A stretch of DNA of 64,000 bases from Rugamonas aquatica (GTDB lineage Bacteria; Pseudomonadota; Gammaproteobacteria; Burkholderiales; Burkholderiaceae_D), in the NCBI RefSeq assembly GCF_009380215.1, contig NZ_WHUG01000009.1, positions 186,001 to 250,000 on the forward strand, written 5' to 3'. The position numbers were made by a program, and so were the translations under genes. The notes beneath the pieces were generated by a model, which was given only the letters and a program-made list of their open reading frames with translations, did no database searches and was not told the origin of the DNA. This document shows, one piece after another, positions 1 to 8,730 of this stretch (position 1 is its first letter; each line of letters opens with the position of its first letter).

Positions 1-451
1 TTTTGTCGCATTCAGGTACCGCCTTTATCGCCGCCTCTAATACCCGCAGTGTTTCGCCTGGCTGTTGCTTTTTATTCACTTCCCGACTCAGGCAGCCCAA
101 CACTAAGGTCTCGGGCTTCCCTCCCAACTTTTGTAATTCTTTAATCGCGCCATTCAGTTGTTGCAGCTCTCTACTGATCGGTCGCGGGCACCGGACTACA
201 ATTCCTCTCACCAGGTAACCGACGCGTCGTACTTGGCCTCCACGTTGCACTTCCGAAGCCTCGGCCGATTCCCAACTGCGAAAGCTCAAAATAGGGGCGG
301 GGGTTTGATGCGCGACATGCTTAGGCTGCGCAGCAGCCTGGGGCAACACACGATGAAAAAGCCCCTGCCTTGCCTGCTTGGCATGAGTGCGGGCATTCGT
401 ATCGGCTGCCCGCTGGCTTGGAGCGGGCGGGGAACTACCAATGGGCAACAT
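1..451 (-). CDS. Partial candidate effector, unknown function
   Basis: The reading frame starts at ATG 451-449 behind a clear GGAGG ribosome binding site and runs without a stop for 150 codons to the left edge of the window, so its C-terminus is missing. The first ~60 residues are rich in Pro, Ala, Gln and Ser and look disordered. A more ordered part follows, with a GYLVRGIVVRC segment and a helical stretch around ELQQLNGAIKELQKLGG. I recognise no family. It diverges from the macro-domain gene and lies next to the T3SS locus; the disordered N-terminus plus this location make it a candidate effector by inference. It could also be an ordinary hypothetical protein. The frame and RBS are seen directly; the function is not known. 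Confidence 0.6.
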   Translation of the reverse strand, partial: MLPIGSSPPAPSQRAADTNARTHAKQARQGLFHRVLPQAAAQPKHVAHQTPAPILSFRSWESAEASEVQRGGQVRRVGYLVRGIVVRCPRPISRELQQLNGAIKELQKLGGKPETLVLGCLSREVNKKQQPGETLRVLEAAIKAVPECDK

Positions 452-866
452 TTGACCTCCTCATAGATGGTTGTATTTTTAATATGCAAACACGCATGAC
501 GCGCCATTCCCGAGGCGCATTGATGCTAAATACTCCGCTTGCAAGCATAAGTAACAGCATCGCGTGTTTTGTTCATTCGCAATTCAACTAACCTTTCAGC
601 AACGAGGTCCCTCTCCCCGCTCCGCCTTTTGGCTTCGCGTTTCACAAGGCTCGCATCTTATGCACATGAATTCCACGCGTCCTTGTTAATAGCCAAAATA
701 AGGTGATTCTGCAGTCGATTTCTTCATCCGTATGCACGCATCTTTTTGAACTCGACGCCTGCACCGTATTGGTCATGGCCAGAATGTCACGGCCAGCCTT
801 GAACATAATCCCTACCCACGTTACTTACTGTTTGCAGTCGTCAATAATCAACAAAAAGAAATTCTT
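452..866. other. Divergent intergenic region
   Basis: About 415 bp separate the minus-strand partial gene from the plus-strand macro-domain gene. It must hold both promoters. I see no convincing coding frame, no IS end and no clear operator. Short frames here lack ribosome binding sites and overlap in several phases. Confidence 0.5.
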
Positions 867-2969
867 ATGTTTAATTTTTTCACAAACATTTCCCGTTTTT
901 TCCGACACTCCCCTAATTCGACATCCTCGATAAATGGGCATAACGACTCCTTAAAGGGGCGAGCAGGCGCCGGATCTGGCGCCTTCTTCTCCCGCCTGAA
1001 AGCATTTTTTAATAAAAAAAATGCCTTTCCTTCCTCAACCGCTACACTTCTCGACAAGACCGTATCGTCTACAGCACCGGCCACGGCAGGTGCGATCACA
1101 CCATCAACGCCCACTTCAGCTATGATGGTGGCAATGCCAAAGACGAACAGTGCACAGCCTGCTACTCCGTTTGTGCCGCAAGACAAGCCCCTGACGGTAG
1201 CGGCCGCGGTTGCAAAACACGTGGATACACTACCGTCGCCGATCCTTGGCAACAGCCCCCCCCCCGAGTGGCTGACGGCGCCTGTGCCATCGCCAACCGC
1301 ACCCGCTTCAGCTACCGCGGCGGCGGCTGATACGTACAGTTCACAACGTGCTAGTGACTTTTCGACGGAGGAAATCAACGATTGGCTGTTTAACCACTCA
1401 CATCACCCCAAGCTACCTAAATCCCAGTTGCACGCGCGCGAACAGGAAAAATACGCGCCGAAAACTAGCGCCTATTTTTCAACCGTTGCAATGCAGCCGT
1501 CCGATGATCCAGAATTTTCTGGTCGAATGGGGGTGTACGAAGGAGGCATCACCGACTTGCAGGCGAATCCGGACGAAAAAGCGGCGGTCGCCTGCTCAAA
1601 CAATGGCGACCTTCTGCTCGGCTGCGGCTTCGCTGTGGCCAAAGCGGTGGTGAATGCCGCAGGCCCCGGCCTGCAAGCGCAGCTATATAACACTTACGGT
1701 GTGCCAGGCGTGATGCAGCAACCTCAATATGCTCTTGACAATAAAGATTACGCGAAGACGGAAAACAGGGGCTACGCGATTACCTGCGACTCACACGACA
1801 TGGCTACTACGCATCACGTTAAGGCCATCGAGTTGCTCACCGTGCCCATGCACAATCCGGCTGGGTTGGAAAATATGTATCGAGAGGCATTAATCCATTC
1901 CAAAGATATGGATTACATCGCGCTGCCAATGGCTGGCATGTCCCACCCCCTGCTAAATGGCCCTCAAGGAAAAGAAATCAGCGCGGCCATTGCTACCAAG
2001 GTTGCGAAGGAATTCATTCGCAGGCATCCGACTTCCAAACTAAAAATCATCTTTGTGATATACAACGATAAGCAAGCGGTGGAAGCATACAAAAAGCAGA
2101 TCGCCACCAGTCGTGCCGACCATCCAACCGTGCCGGCTGTAACGGCGAAAAGCGATTCGCCGATAGGTAACGTGTCACACCCCCGTATGCGCGCAGGAGT
2201 CAAGCAATACACTCTTGATGACGTAAGGGGCGTGCTGTTTGAAGGAAAAAAACTCGATAAGCTTCCGCCATCAACGCTGGGGCCACGAAACAAAGAACAA
2301 CGCGCGCCGAAAACAAACTTCTCACAGACCGAAAAAATGACGGGACCGGGTTGCAATAATCGACTCCATCTATACGCTGGCGCCATCACCGACTTAAGAG
2401 CAGGTCCCGACGAAACTGCGGCTATCGCATGTACACACTACGGCGACCTGGATTTGAGCTCCGGATTTCCGTTGGCGACCTCGGTTGTGAATGCGACCGG
2501 AGCAGGGCTGCAGATGGAGCTGTACAATAACTATGGCGTCCCCAAAACAGGAGGGGTAGTTGAGTTTGATGATAACCCCTACTCCGCAACGGAAGGCAGA
2601 GGCTACGCGATAACATGCGGAGCGCACGACATGGTTACGTCCCATGGCGTTAATAGGATAGAAGTCCTTTCCCCTCCGGTTAATCAGCCCAAAGGGTTTT
2701 TCAATATGTATATGGAAACCTTGGAGCACTCAAAAGATCTTGACTACATAGCGCTACCAATGGTTGGGCTCAATCTTCCTTCGCTCAACGGCAACAAAAT
2801 CCACTGCGTCGAAATCGCAGTCCACGCCGCTAAGTCCTTCATTCGGAAGTATCCAGCGTCTAAATTGAAGATCGTCTTCACGGTTTTTAATGATCCCAAA
2901 GCAATGGAGCTCTATCGCCATTACTCATCTGGCAACGGGATGGTAACGTTTGACTACGTTGTGCAGTAG
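867..2969 (+). CDS. Tandem macro-domain protein, candidate T3SS effector
   Basis: This 700-aa protein has an N-terminal ~165 residues that are low-complexity and rich in Ser, Thr, Pro and Ala, as is usual for type III secretion signals. It then carries two copies of a ~245-residue unit (about 164-412 and 447-690). Each unit begins with a linker ending in APKT, followed by a macro-domain-like core: a GGITDL or GAITDL strand, a loop near CSNNGDLLLGCGF, a Gly-rich VVNAAGPGLQ helix start, a GYAITC strand and a YIALPM strand before a last ...IIFVIYND or ...IVFTVFND strand. Macro domains bind ADP-ribose and some remove it from proteins. Both copies diverge from the canonical NAAN loop, so binding or catalysis is uncertain. 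No signal peptide or membrane segment is visible. A ten-C tract lies at codons 130-133. Substrate and secretion are inferred. Confidence 0.7.
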   Translation: MFNFFTNISRFFRHSPNSTSSINGHNDSLKGRAGAGSGAFFSRLKAFFNKKNAFPSSTATLLDKTVSSTAPATAGAITPSTPTSAMMVAMPKTNSAQPATPFVPQDKPLTVAAAVAKHVDTLPSPILGNSPPPEWLTAPVPSPTAPASATAAAADTYSSQRASDFSTEEINDWLFNHSHHPKLPKSQLHAREQEKYAPKTSAYFSTVAMQPSDDPEFSGRMGVYEGGITDLQANPDEKAAVACSNNGDLLLGCGFAVAKAVVNAAGPGLQAQLYNTYGVPGVMQQPQYALDNKDYAKTENRGYAITCDSHDMATTHHVKAIELLTVPMHNPAGLENMYREALIHSKDMDYIALPMAGMSHPLLNGPQGKEISAAIATKVAKEFIRRHPTSKLKIIFVIYNDKQAVEAYKKQIATSRADHPTVPAVTAKSDSPIGNVSHPRMRAGVKQYTLDDVRGVLFEGKKLDKLPPSTLGPRNKEQRAPKTNFSQTEKMTGPGCNNRLHLYAGAITDLRAGPDETAAIACTHYGDLDLSSGFPLATSVVNATGAGLQMELYNNYGVPKTGGVVEFDDNPYSATEGRGYAITCGAHDMVTSHGVNRIEVLSPPVNQPKGFFNMYMETLEHSKDLDYIALPMVGLNLPSLNGNKIHCVEIAVHAAKSFIRKYPASKLKIVFTVFNDPKAMELYRHYSSGNGMVTFDYVVQ
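1256..1265 (+). repeat. Poly-C tract (10 C) in the macro-domain gene
   Basis: Ten consecutive C lie inside the coding frame (NSPPPEW). A one-base slip would truncate the protein before both macro domains. Such tracts act as phase-variation switches in other bacteria; that role here is inferred. Confidence 0.5.
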
Positions 2970-3091
2970 TTCTACCCACAGTCTTAAGAGGTAATGATTG
3001 CGACTTGATCTGACAGTTACCCGGGTTGAAGCCTGCGACTGTCAGGTCACATTCAGCTAAATCGCCACGAGTCTGCTTGGCCTTCCTCTGG

Positions 3092-3954
3092 CCTTCCCCC
3101 AACGTCGCGGACACTTCCGCTAGGCGCATTTTAGATTTTCAAACTGTACTGGGCTGAGATAGCCGATGGTGGAATGGCGTCGACGTGGATTGTAAAACCT
3201 TTCTATGTAGTCGAACACGTCCGCACGTAAATCATCTCTTGTCCGATAGTGCTTTTTGCTCAGGCGTTCGATCTTGAGCGTCGAGAAGAAGCTCTCCACT
3301 GCGGCGTTGTCCCAGCAGTTTCCACGGCGGCTCATGCTGCATGTGATGCCGTGGGACTCAAGCAAACGCTGGAAGTCCTCGCTGCTGTATTGAGCGCCTT
3401 GGTCGGAATGATGCAGCACGGCTTTGGGGCGTCCTCGACGAAAGACCGCCATCAACAATGCATCCATCACCGGCTGCGCCGTCATCGTCGGTTGCATCGA
3501 CCAGCCCACGACGCAGCGCGAATACAAATCGAGAACGACTGCGACGGACAACCAGCCTTCGCCAGTCCAGACATAAGTGAAGTCGGCCGCCCATTTCTGA
3601 TTCGGCCCAGTTGCTTCAAACTGGCGGTCCAACAGATTCGGCGCAATTGCGTGTACTGCCGCTTCAAGCTGCCCCGGGAGGGCGGCGGCGCTGGTGTCGT
3701 GCCTTGATACCAGCGATCTTCATCAACCGGGCCAAGCGATTCTCACTGCAAGCAAAGCCAGCATCCATAAGATCTCGCACTATCCGTGGAGAGCCGTATG
3801 TACCATCGCTGGCTTCGTGCCTGTGCTTGATGGCCTGCACCAACTGAGCGTTCCCACGCTCGTGCTGGCTCATCGGTCGGTAGAGCCAGTCGCAGAAACC
3901 GCTGGTGGACACGCCGAACAGGCAGCACATGGTGCGCGTGGGCCATATCCTGCG
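3092..3954 (-). mobile_element. IS3-family element A, copy 1, 5'-truncated
   Basis: This is the 3' two-thirds of an IS3-family element. It is nearly identical to the copy at 18931-20110 but in opposite orientation. The intact 3' end is the terminal sequence CGGACACTTCCGCTAGG near 3108-3124, which matches imperfectly the 5' end CGGACACTTTCGATCGG of copy 2, so these are the inverted terminal repeats. The orfA and the first codons of orfB are missing: at about 3955 the sequence switches abruptly to a different IS3 element. The two copies bracket the T3SS operon. Confidence 0.8.
3120..3954 (-). pseudogene. IS3 OrfB transposase (DDE), broken
   Basis: The frame encodes the HTH_21 region (TYGSPRIVRDL, about 3740-3790) and then, in a shifted frame, the rve integrase core with the DFTYVWT, HHSDQGAQY and NAAVESFFSTLK motifs that carry the DDE residues, ending GYLSPVQF. 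A frameshift sits just after RRRPPG, at about 3670. The same frameshift is present in copy 2, so it predates the duplication. The 5' end is lost at the junction with element B. Confidence 0.85.
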
Positions 3955-4500
3955 ATTTGTCGTTGCAGATGATTCGGAACCACCACCGATGGCACGCCGC
4001 CGCCTTTCCACTTGCGCTTGCCGTATCCGGTCTGCGAACGCAGGCCAACTAAGCGCATAATGCGGTGAATGCGATTGATGCCGCATCGCTCACCCAAGTC
4101 GCGCAGGTCGTCCGATACCTTCGGGTAGTGGTAAACCGCGCCGCTTTCCAGCCATGACTGCTTAATGTGACCGAGCAGACGCCTCTCTTCCTTGGCTCGC
4201 TTGCTTTCAGGCTGAACGCACCACGCGTAGAACCCACTGGGATGAACACCCACCATCTTGCACAAGCGCCGCACCGGAAATTCGTCCTGTACTGCCTGAA
4301 TGAAGACGTAGCTTACCAGGACGTTTTGGCAAAGTACACCGCGCCCTTTTTCAAGATGTCGCGCTCCTCGGTAACGCGCTTTAATTCGGCCTTCAGCCGC
4401 TGCATCTCGTCGGACCGGGCGTCCTGGGCCTTGCGTTCAATTTCGGGCACGCCATGCCGCTTTGTCCATGCATAGATGCTGTAGATACTGACGCCAAGCC
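3955..4500 (-). pseudogene. IS3-family element B, orfA/orfB fragments
   Basis: This is a second, different IS3-type element. Positions 4313-4500 encode the C-terminal ~60 residues of OrfA, with LGVSIYSIYAWTKRHG and the coiled-coil RLKAELKRVTEERDILKKG ending before TAA. Positions 3955-4310 encode the N-terminal ~115 residues of OrfB (RRLCKMVGVHPSGFYAW through VVPNHLQRQ). OrfB is cut where element A begins. The OrfA N-terminus and the right IS end are not recognisable. A smaller fragment of the same element lies at 49586-49725. Confidence 0.75.
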
Positions 4501-4685
4501 GCTCCCTTCCAGCTAGAACGGAGCCTGGGATAACTTACTCCGCTGATTTCTTGTCGTTTTCATGAGTTCCCAATTGCTAGATAAATGAGAATGCTTTGCT
4601 GCCATGCATGGCGAGCTATCTATAACCATCGCAGCAACATTGTTTGGAGGGAAGCCCGAATTACCTATGATTGGGGCCGCGCGAT

Positions 4686-4720
4686 AAAAACATAACAGCC
4701 GCCGAGGCGGCGAGGCTAAA
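4686..4720 (-). terminator. Rho-independent terminator of the T3SS operon
   Basis: A perfect 6-bp GC stem (GCCGCC-TC-GGCGGC on the minus strand, 4698-4711) is followed by TGTTATGTTTTTATC. It lies ~200 bp past the sctU stop and reads in the operon's direction. The rest of 4501-4909 shows no supported gene. Confidence 0.65.
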
Positions 4721-4909
4721 CAAGCCGATTGGTTGGTTGTTTTACGGCCTGAATCACCACGATCCCAGCAGCCTTCACCCTCGAAGTGCAGCCTATCGTC
4801 TGCGCTGGCGGGGAACTGACCGGATGTCCCCGTGCTGTTCACCGTCATCCATTTGCTGTCATCGCTCTAAAGCTCAGACCACCATCGCAGATTCGATGTC
4901 CACTTTTGC

Positions 4910-5971
4910 TTACGCCGAGGGCTCACTCCACTCGCCGCGGGCGAGTTGTTCTACCAAGCGCAGCACTTCGGCCACCGGCGCTACCAACGCTGACGGGATA
5001 TATTGGTCAACAACGCCTTGGGCCAGCAAGGCCCGCGCCAGCGGTACATTTTGCATCACCGGCACCCCCGCCGCACGTGCGGCGGCGATCATCCGATGCG
5101 CTATCTCGTCTGTGCCCATGGCCAGCACCAGCGGCAAGGGCGTCGCACCGCGCTCGTAACGCAAAGCCACTGCCACGTGCGTCGGATTGGTGATCAGCAC
5201 GCTGGCCTGACGGCTCTTTTCCACTGCGCCCGACAACAGCTCCCGATGAAGTTGCTTGCGCGTGTCCTTGATATGGGGATCCCCTTCCGACTCCTTGTGT
5301 TCCCGCTTGACCTCGTCCTTCGTCATCATTAATTCCTTCGTATGGCTATACCTCTGCCAAGCCAGATCAGCCAGCGCTAGCACCGCATACGCAGCCGCCA
5401 CATTGAGCATCACCGCCTTTAGCAAGCTGGTGATGGCGGCACCGACGCCGTCTAGTCCTGCCAGCGGCAGCGTTAGCAAATGCGCCAGTTCGTCGCGTAT
5501 GACCGAGTACAGTACCGCGCACAATACCACCACCTTCAGACAGTTCTTGAGGAATTCGACCAGATTCTTTTTGGAGAATATGTTCTTGGTGTTGGCTACC
5601 ACGTTCAACTTCTTCCCGCTCGGCTTGATGGCTTCGAACGCCAACACTCCCCCAACTTGCAGCGTCTCGACCAGCACACCAACACCCAACACGATACCAA
5701 GAAAGGGGAGCAACAACATGCAGCCGGCCTTCATGGCCGGCCACAGCACCGCATCCAGTCCCTCGCCGAACGGCCGCCCGATCAACGCCATCGGCAACAA
5801 CAGCAGCGACGTCAAATCCTCGGCCAAGGAACGGGCCGCGCTGATCAGGTAGACAAACAGGGCCAGTGTTAGTACCGTCTGGGTGAAGTCCTTGCTGTGC
5901 GCCACTTGCCCTTTTTTGCGCGCATCCCGCAACTTCTTACTGGTGGGCTGCTCAGTCTTTTCTCCGCTCAC
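4910..5971 (-). CDS. sctU: T3SS export switch protein SctU
   Basis: SctU (YscU/BscU family) is an inner-membrane export-apparatus protein whose cytoplasmic domain cleaves itself and switches substrate specificity from needle/rod subunits to translocators. At 353 aa the length is normal for the family. The sequence shows the N-terminal GEKTEQPTSKKLRDARKKGQ, four hydrophobic segments (about 30-50, 80-110, 140-165, 185-205), and the self-cleavage motif NPTH at 262-265. The GTG start overlaps the sctT stop by 4 nt (GTGA), indicating translational coupling. It is the last gene of the operon, followed by the terminator. No damage is seen. Confidence 0.95.
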   Translation of the reverse strand: MSGEKTEQPTSKKLRDARKKGQVAHSKDFTQTVLTLALFVYLISAARSLAEDLTSLLLLPMALIGRPFGEGLDAVLWPAMKAGCMLLLPFLGIVLGVGVLVETLQVGGVLAFEAIKPSGKKLNVVANTKNIFSKKNLVEFLKNCLKVVVLCAVLYSVIRDELAHLLTLPLAGLDGVGAAITSLLKAVMLNVAAAYAVLALADLAWQRYSHTKELMMTKDEVKREHKESEGDPHIKDTRKQLHRELLSGAVEKSRQASVLITNPTHVAVALRYERGATPLPLVLAMGTDEIAHRMIAAARAAGVPVMQNVPLARALLAQGVVDQYIPSALVAPVAEVLRLVEQLARGEWSEPSA

Positions 5972-6801
5972 CGCAGCCCCCGTCCCAGCACGTCGAGCAT
6001 ACTGGCTAACGCGCCGATTTCATCGTGGATATAACCAAACAGCGTGGGCAGATATACCACCAGCACCAGGAAGGCCACCGCACTCTTGACCGGCATGGCC
6101 AGAAAGAACACCTGCAACTGGGGCGCGAAGCGGCTCACCAGCGCCAAACCGATCTCGGCCAACAGCATCGCCACGATCGCCGGCGATGACAGTACCACCG
6201 CCGACCGCACCAAGCGCTGGAACAGATCGGCGAAGACGTCCACGCCACCGACGTCGAGCGTCGGAAAATAACTGATCACCGGCCACAGTCGGTAGCTGTC
6301 ATACAGCATGCCGAGGAATACCAGAAAACCGCCGGACACCAAGAAGAATACGATGAAGGCTTGGTTGAACAGCATGCCCAACGGTGAGGTATCGTTACCC
6401 GTCAAGGGATTGAGTGTGCTGGCGATGCTGGCGCCACGCTGGTTATCGATGAAAAAACCAACTCCCTCAATCGCCCAGAACAGCACGGCCACCGCGTAGC
6501 CGATCAGCAGCCCCAGGAAACCCTCTTTGAGCACCGTGGCGACCAGTGTGAACGTCTCGGGCACGCCATCAAGGGTCTGGCGCAACGGCGGCACCAACAC
6601 CAGCGACAGCGCCACGCCTATCGCCGAGCGCAGCAGCGCCGGCACCACCGCCTTGTTGAACAGCGGGATGATGGCGAGAGCCGCCTGCAGACGCACGGTA
6701 GAGTACAGTAATGCCACCAACCAGAGCTTGGCCTCGTCATACTGGGTCACCGAGGACACCAATGTCATCGCCTCAGTGACCTGCATACGGGAAGGCATCA
6801 A
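5968..6801 (-). CDS. sctT: T3SS export apparatus protein SctT
   Basis: SctT (YscT/FliR family) is a polytopic inner-membrane subunit of the export gate, which forms with SctR and SctS. The 277-residue frame has six or so hydrophobic segments and family-typical stretches such as AIEGVGFFIDNQRGAS and LNPLTGNDTSPLG. The longest start overlaps sctS by 29 bp; in-frame ATGs at 6786 and 6768 are possible alternatives and would give a family-typical N-terminus. It overlaps sctU by 4 nt. Confidence 0.93.
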   Translation of the reverse strand: MMPSRMQVTEAMTLVSSVTQYDEAKLWLVALLYSTVRLQAALAIIPLFNKAVVPALLRSAIGVALSLVLVPPLRQTLDGVPETFTLVATVLKEGFLGLLIGYAVAVLFWAIEGVGFFIDNQRGASIASTLNPLTGNDTSPLGMLFNQAFIVFFLVSGGFLVFLGMLYDSYRLWPVISYFPTLDVGGVDVFADLFQRLVRSAVVLSSPAIVAMLLAEIGLALVSRFAPQLQVFFLAMPVKSAVAFLVLVVYLPTLFGYIHDEIGALASMLDVLGRGLR

Positions 6802-7042
6802 ACAGCTGTATCGTGTAGTGCAGGATCTCGCCGCCGACCCAGCGCACCGTCAGCATCAGCGTCACGCTGACGGCGATAAGTTTCACAGCGAAGGACAGCG
6901 TTTGTTCCTGGATCTGGGTCAGTGCCTGAAACAGACTGAACAACACGCCGACCACCGACGCCACCAGGATGGTGGGCATCGACAGCAGCAGCACCAACAG
7001 CAGTCCCTGGTTCATGTATCCGACGAAATCCGTTTCGCTCAT
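6773..7042 (-). CDS. sctS: T3SS export apparatus protein SctS
   Basis: SctS (YscS/FliQ family) is a small export-gate subunit. The protein has 89 residues with two hydrophobic hairpin helices (about 15-40 and 50-75) and the typical SLFQALTQIQEQTLSFAVK segment between them. Its ATG follows a strong AGGAGG site 9 nt after the sctR stop. Length and hydropathy match the family. Confidence 0.94.
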   Translation of the reverse strand: MSETDFVGYMNQGLLLVLLLSMPTILVASVVGVLFSLFQALTQIQEQTLSFAVKLIAVSVTLMLTVRWVGGEILHYTIQLFDAFPYAGH

Positions 7043-7051
7043 CTCGCCCTC

Positions 7052-7699
7052 CTAAACATAGCTCAGCACCAGGCCGCGGATCAGGCGTGTCCAGCCATCC
7101 ACCGCGACGAACAGAAACAGCTTGAGCGGCAGCGAAATCGTCACCGGCGACACCATCATCATGCCCATCGCCAGCAAGATATTCGATACGATCAAATCGA
7201 TGACGACGAAGGGCAGGTAGAGCAGGAAGCCGATCTCAAAAGCGGCGGTCAGCTCCGACACCAGAAACGCCGGTATCAGCACGATAAAATGGTCATGCTG
7301 CAGTCCGGCGGCCATCTTCGCGCCCCACAGTTCCTGTGCCGTATGCAGGAAAAACTCACGCTGTTGCGGCCGGCTCTGCTTGACCAGGAAGCCCCGCAAT
7401 GGCTCGGCGCCGCGCAACACCGCCGCCCCCAGCTGCTCCACCGAATGGGTGGCGGCGGGGTCGGCGCGCACCGTGTCGTACATGTGCTGACCAACCGGTG
7501 CCATGACGTAGAACGACAGAATCGCGGCCAGCCCATAGAGCGCCATATTGGGGGGGATCTGTTGCACACCGATGGCGTTACGCACCAGTGACAGCACCAC
7601 GGCAATCTTGACGAAGGATGTCGTCATCACGATCATAATCGGCACTAGCGCCAACAGCGCCAGCGCGAACGCCAGGACCATAGGATCAGGGCCGCTCAC
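7052..7699 (-). CDS. sctR: T3SS export apparatus protein SctR
   Basis: SctR (YscR/FliP family) forms the core of the export gate. The 215-aa sequence contains the conserved SFVKIAVVLSLVRNAIGVQQIPPN segment in its first third, and LIPAFLVSELTAAFEIGF and MGMMMVSPVTISLPLKL near the end. Four hydrophobic segments are visible. It starts with GTG overlapping the sctQ stop by 4 nt. Confidence 0.95.
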   Translation of the reverse strand: MSGPDPMVLAFALALLALVPIMIVMTTSFVKIAVVLSLVRNAIGVQQIPPNMALYGLAAILSFYVMAPVGQHMYDTVRADPAATHSVEQLGAAVLRGAEPLRGFLVKQSRPQQREFFLHTAQELWGAKMAAGLQHDHFIVLIPAFLVSELTAAFEIGFLLYLPFVVIDLIVSNILLAMGMMMVSPVTISLPLKLFLFVAVDGWTRLIRGLVLSYV

Positions 7700-8730
7700 G
7701 GCGCGTCTCCGCGCGGCGCCAACGCCAGCACGCGCACACCGACCCGCTCGCCAATACGCACTAACTCACCGTAGGCGTAGCAGGCGCCATTTGCCCGTAT
7801 CGTCACCAGCCGGGCCGGAGGCGCCTCCAAAGGGAACACTTGGCCCGGAGCGACCGCAGCCAGCTCGCCGACCGTGATGATTGTTTCGCCCAGATCAAAA
7901 TCCAGGTTGATCTCCAGCGCGTCGACACCGTCGACTATTTCAGGTGTTGCGGACTTCATGCTTTTCTCCAGGAAAGATTCAACCACCAGGCCATGCGTCT
8001 CCAGGCGCGCGCGCAACACGTGATCGCCACCGGCCCGCAGCACCAGCTGCGGCGCCGCGGCATCGATGGCGTTGTCGGGCATCAGCACATCGTGCACGGC
8101 CAGCCCCCGCAACGCAGCGGCGCGCAAACGCAGCGATCCCAGCTCCAAACGCAGACGCAGCGGTATCGCTGGGTCGAGCGCCGCCGACGGCAGGGCCGGC
8201 AAACGGCGCGCCAGCAATGCCAACAAGGGAAGCGCTGACACGTCCAGTGCCAGCCAGGCCTGGACACCGTCGCCGGCCGCCTCGCTCTCGAGCGCCAGCG
8301 CATACCACAGTATGGCCGCCGGTTCAACGCCGTCGAATTCAGTCCCGGCCTGGTCGATGCCGGTCAGGCGCATCTTGCGTCCGCTCAGCTTCTCGACCGC
8401 CAGCGCCAAGTCGCGCCAGGCCAGTTCGAGACCGGCCAGCGCCAGCGACTCGGGCAGCTGGGCCAGCGCGGCATCGGGAAACTGATGGGCGTGGAGCAGC
8501 GCCAGCAGCGCCGGCGGCGCCACCAGCCGCAATGCCGCGCCACCCCACTCCGCCCGCAGCACGCAGGCCGGCCTCGGCCATGTCGGAGCGCCGACCAGCG
8601 GCGCCAACCCGTAGCGCCAGAGGGCGCCCCCCAATGCGAAGCTGCCAGCCCTCAGCCGCGCGGCGACTAGGTTTAACTGCTCGGCGGCATCGGCTTCCAG
8701 CACCGCCATGTCATAGGCGCGCGCGCTCAC
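7696..8730 (-). CDS. sctQ: T3SS cytoplasmic ring protein SctQ
   Basis: SctQ (YscQ family) builds the cytoplasmic sorting platform with SctK and SctL. The 344-aa protein has a poorly conserved Ala/Leu-rich N-terminal two-thirds and a C-terminal SpoA (FliN-like) domain at about 265-335, recognisable by INLDFDLGETIITVGELA followed by the LEAPPARLVTIRANG strand region. It starts at GTG in a GTGA overlap with the sctP stop. Very high GC. Confidence 0.88.
   Translation of the reverse strand: MSARAYDMAVLEADAAEQLNLVAARLRAGSFALGGALWRYGLAPLVGAPTWPRPACVLRAEWGGAALRLVAPPALLALLHAHQFPDAALAQLPESLALAGLELAWRDLALAVEKLSGRKMRLTGIDQAGTEFDGVEPAAILWYALALESEAAGDGVQAWLALDVSALPLLALLARRLPALPSAALDPAIPLRLRLELGSLRLRAAALRGLAVHDVLMPDNAIDAAAPQLVLRAGGDHVLRARLETHGLVVESFLEKSMKSATPEIVDGVDALEINLDFDLGETIITVGELAAVAPGQVFPLEAPPARLVTIRANGACYAYGELVRIGERVGVRVLALAPRGDAP

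Noticed and set aside
703..933. 76-aa frame overlapping the macro gene start
   Set aside because: No ribosome binding site and it runs out of frame into the well-supported gene.
848..1378. 176-aa antisense frame over the macro-domain gene start
   Set aside because: It is a high-GC shadow of the disordered region, has no ribosome binding site and no recognisable domain.
2990..3060. CTGACAGT ... ACTGTCAG inverted repeat after the macro gene
   Set aside because: An 8-bp stem with a 20-nt loop and no T-run; too weak to call a terminator or IS end.
4513..4848. 111-aa minus-strand frame behind sctU
   Set aside because: It spans the operon terminator hairpin and lacks a start signal; no family features.
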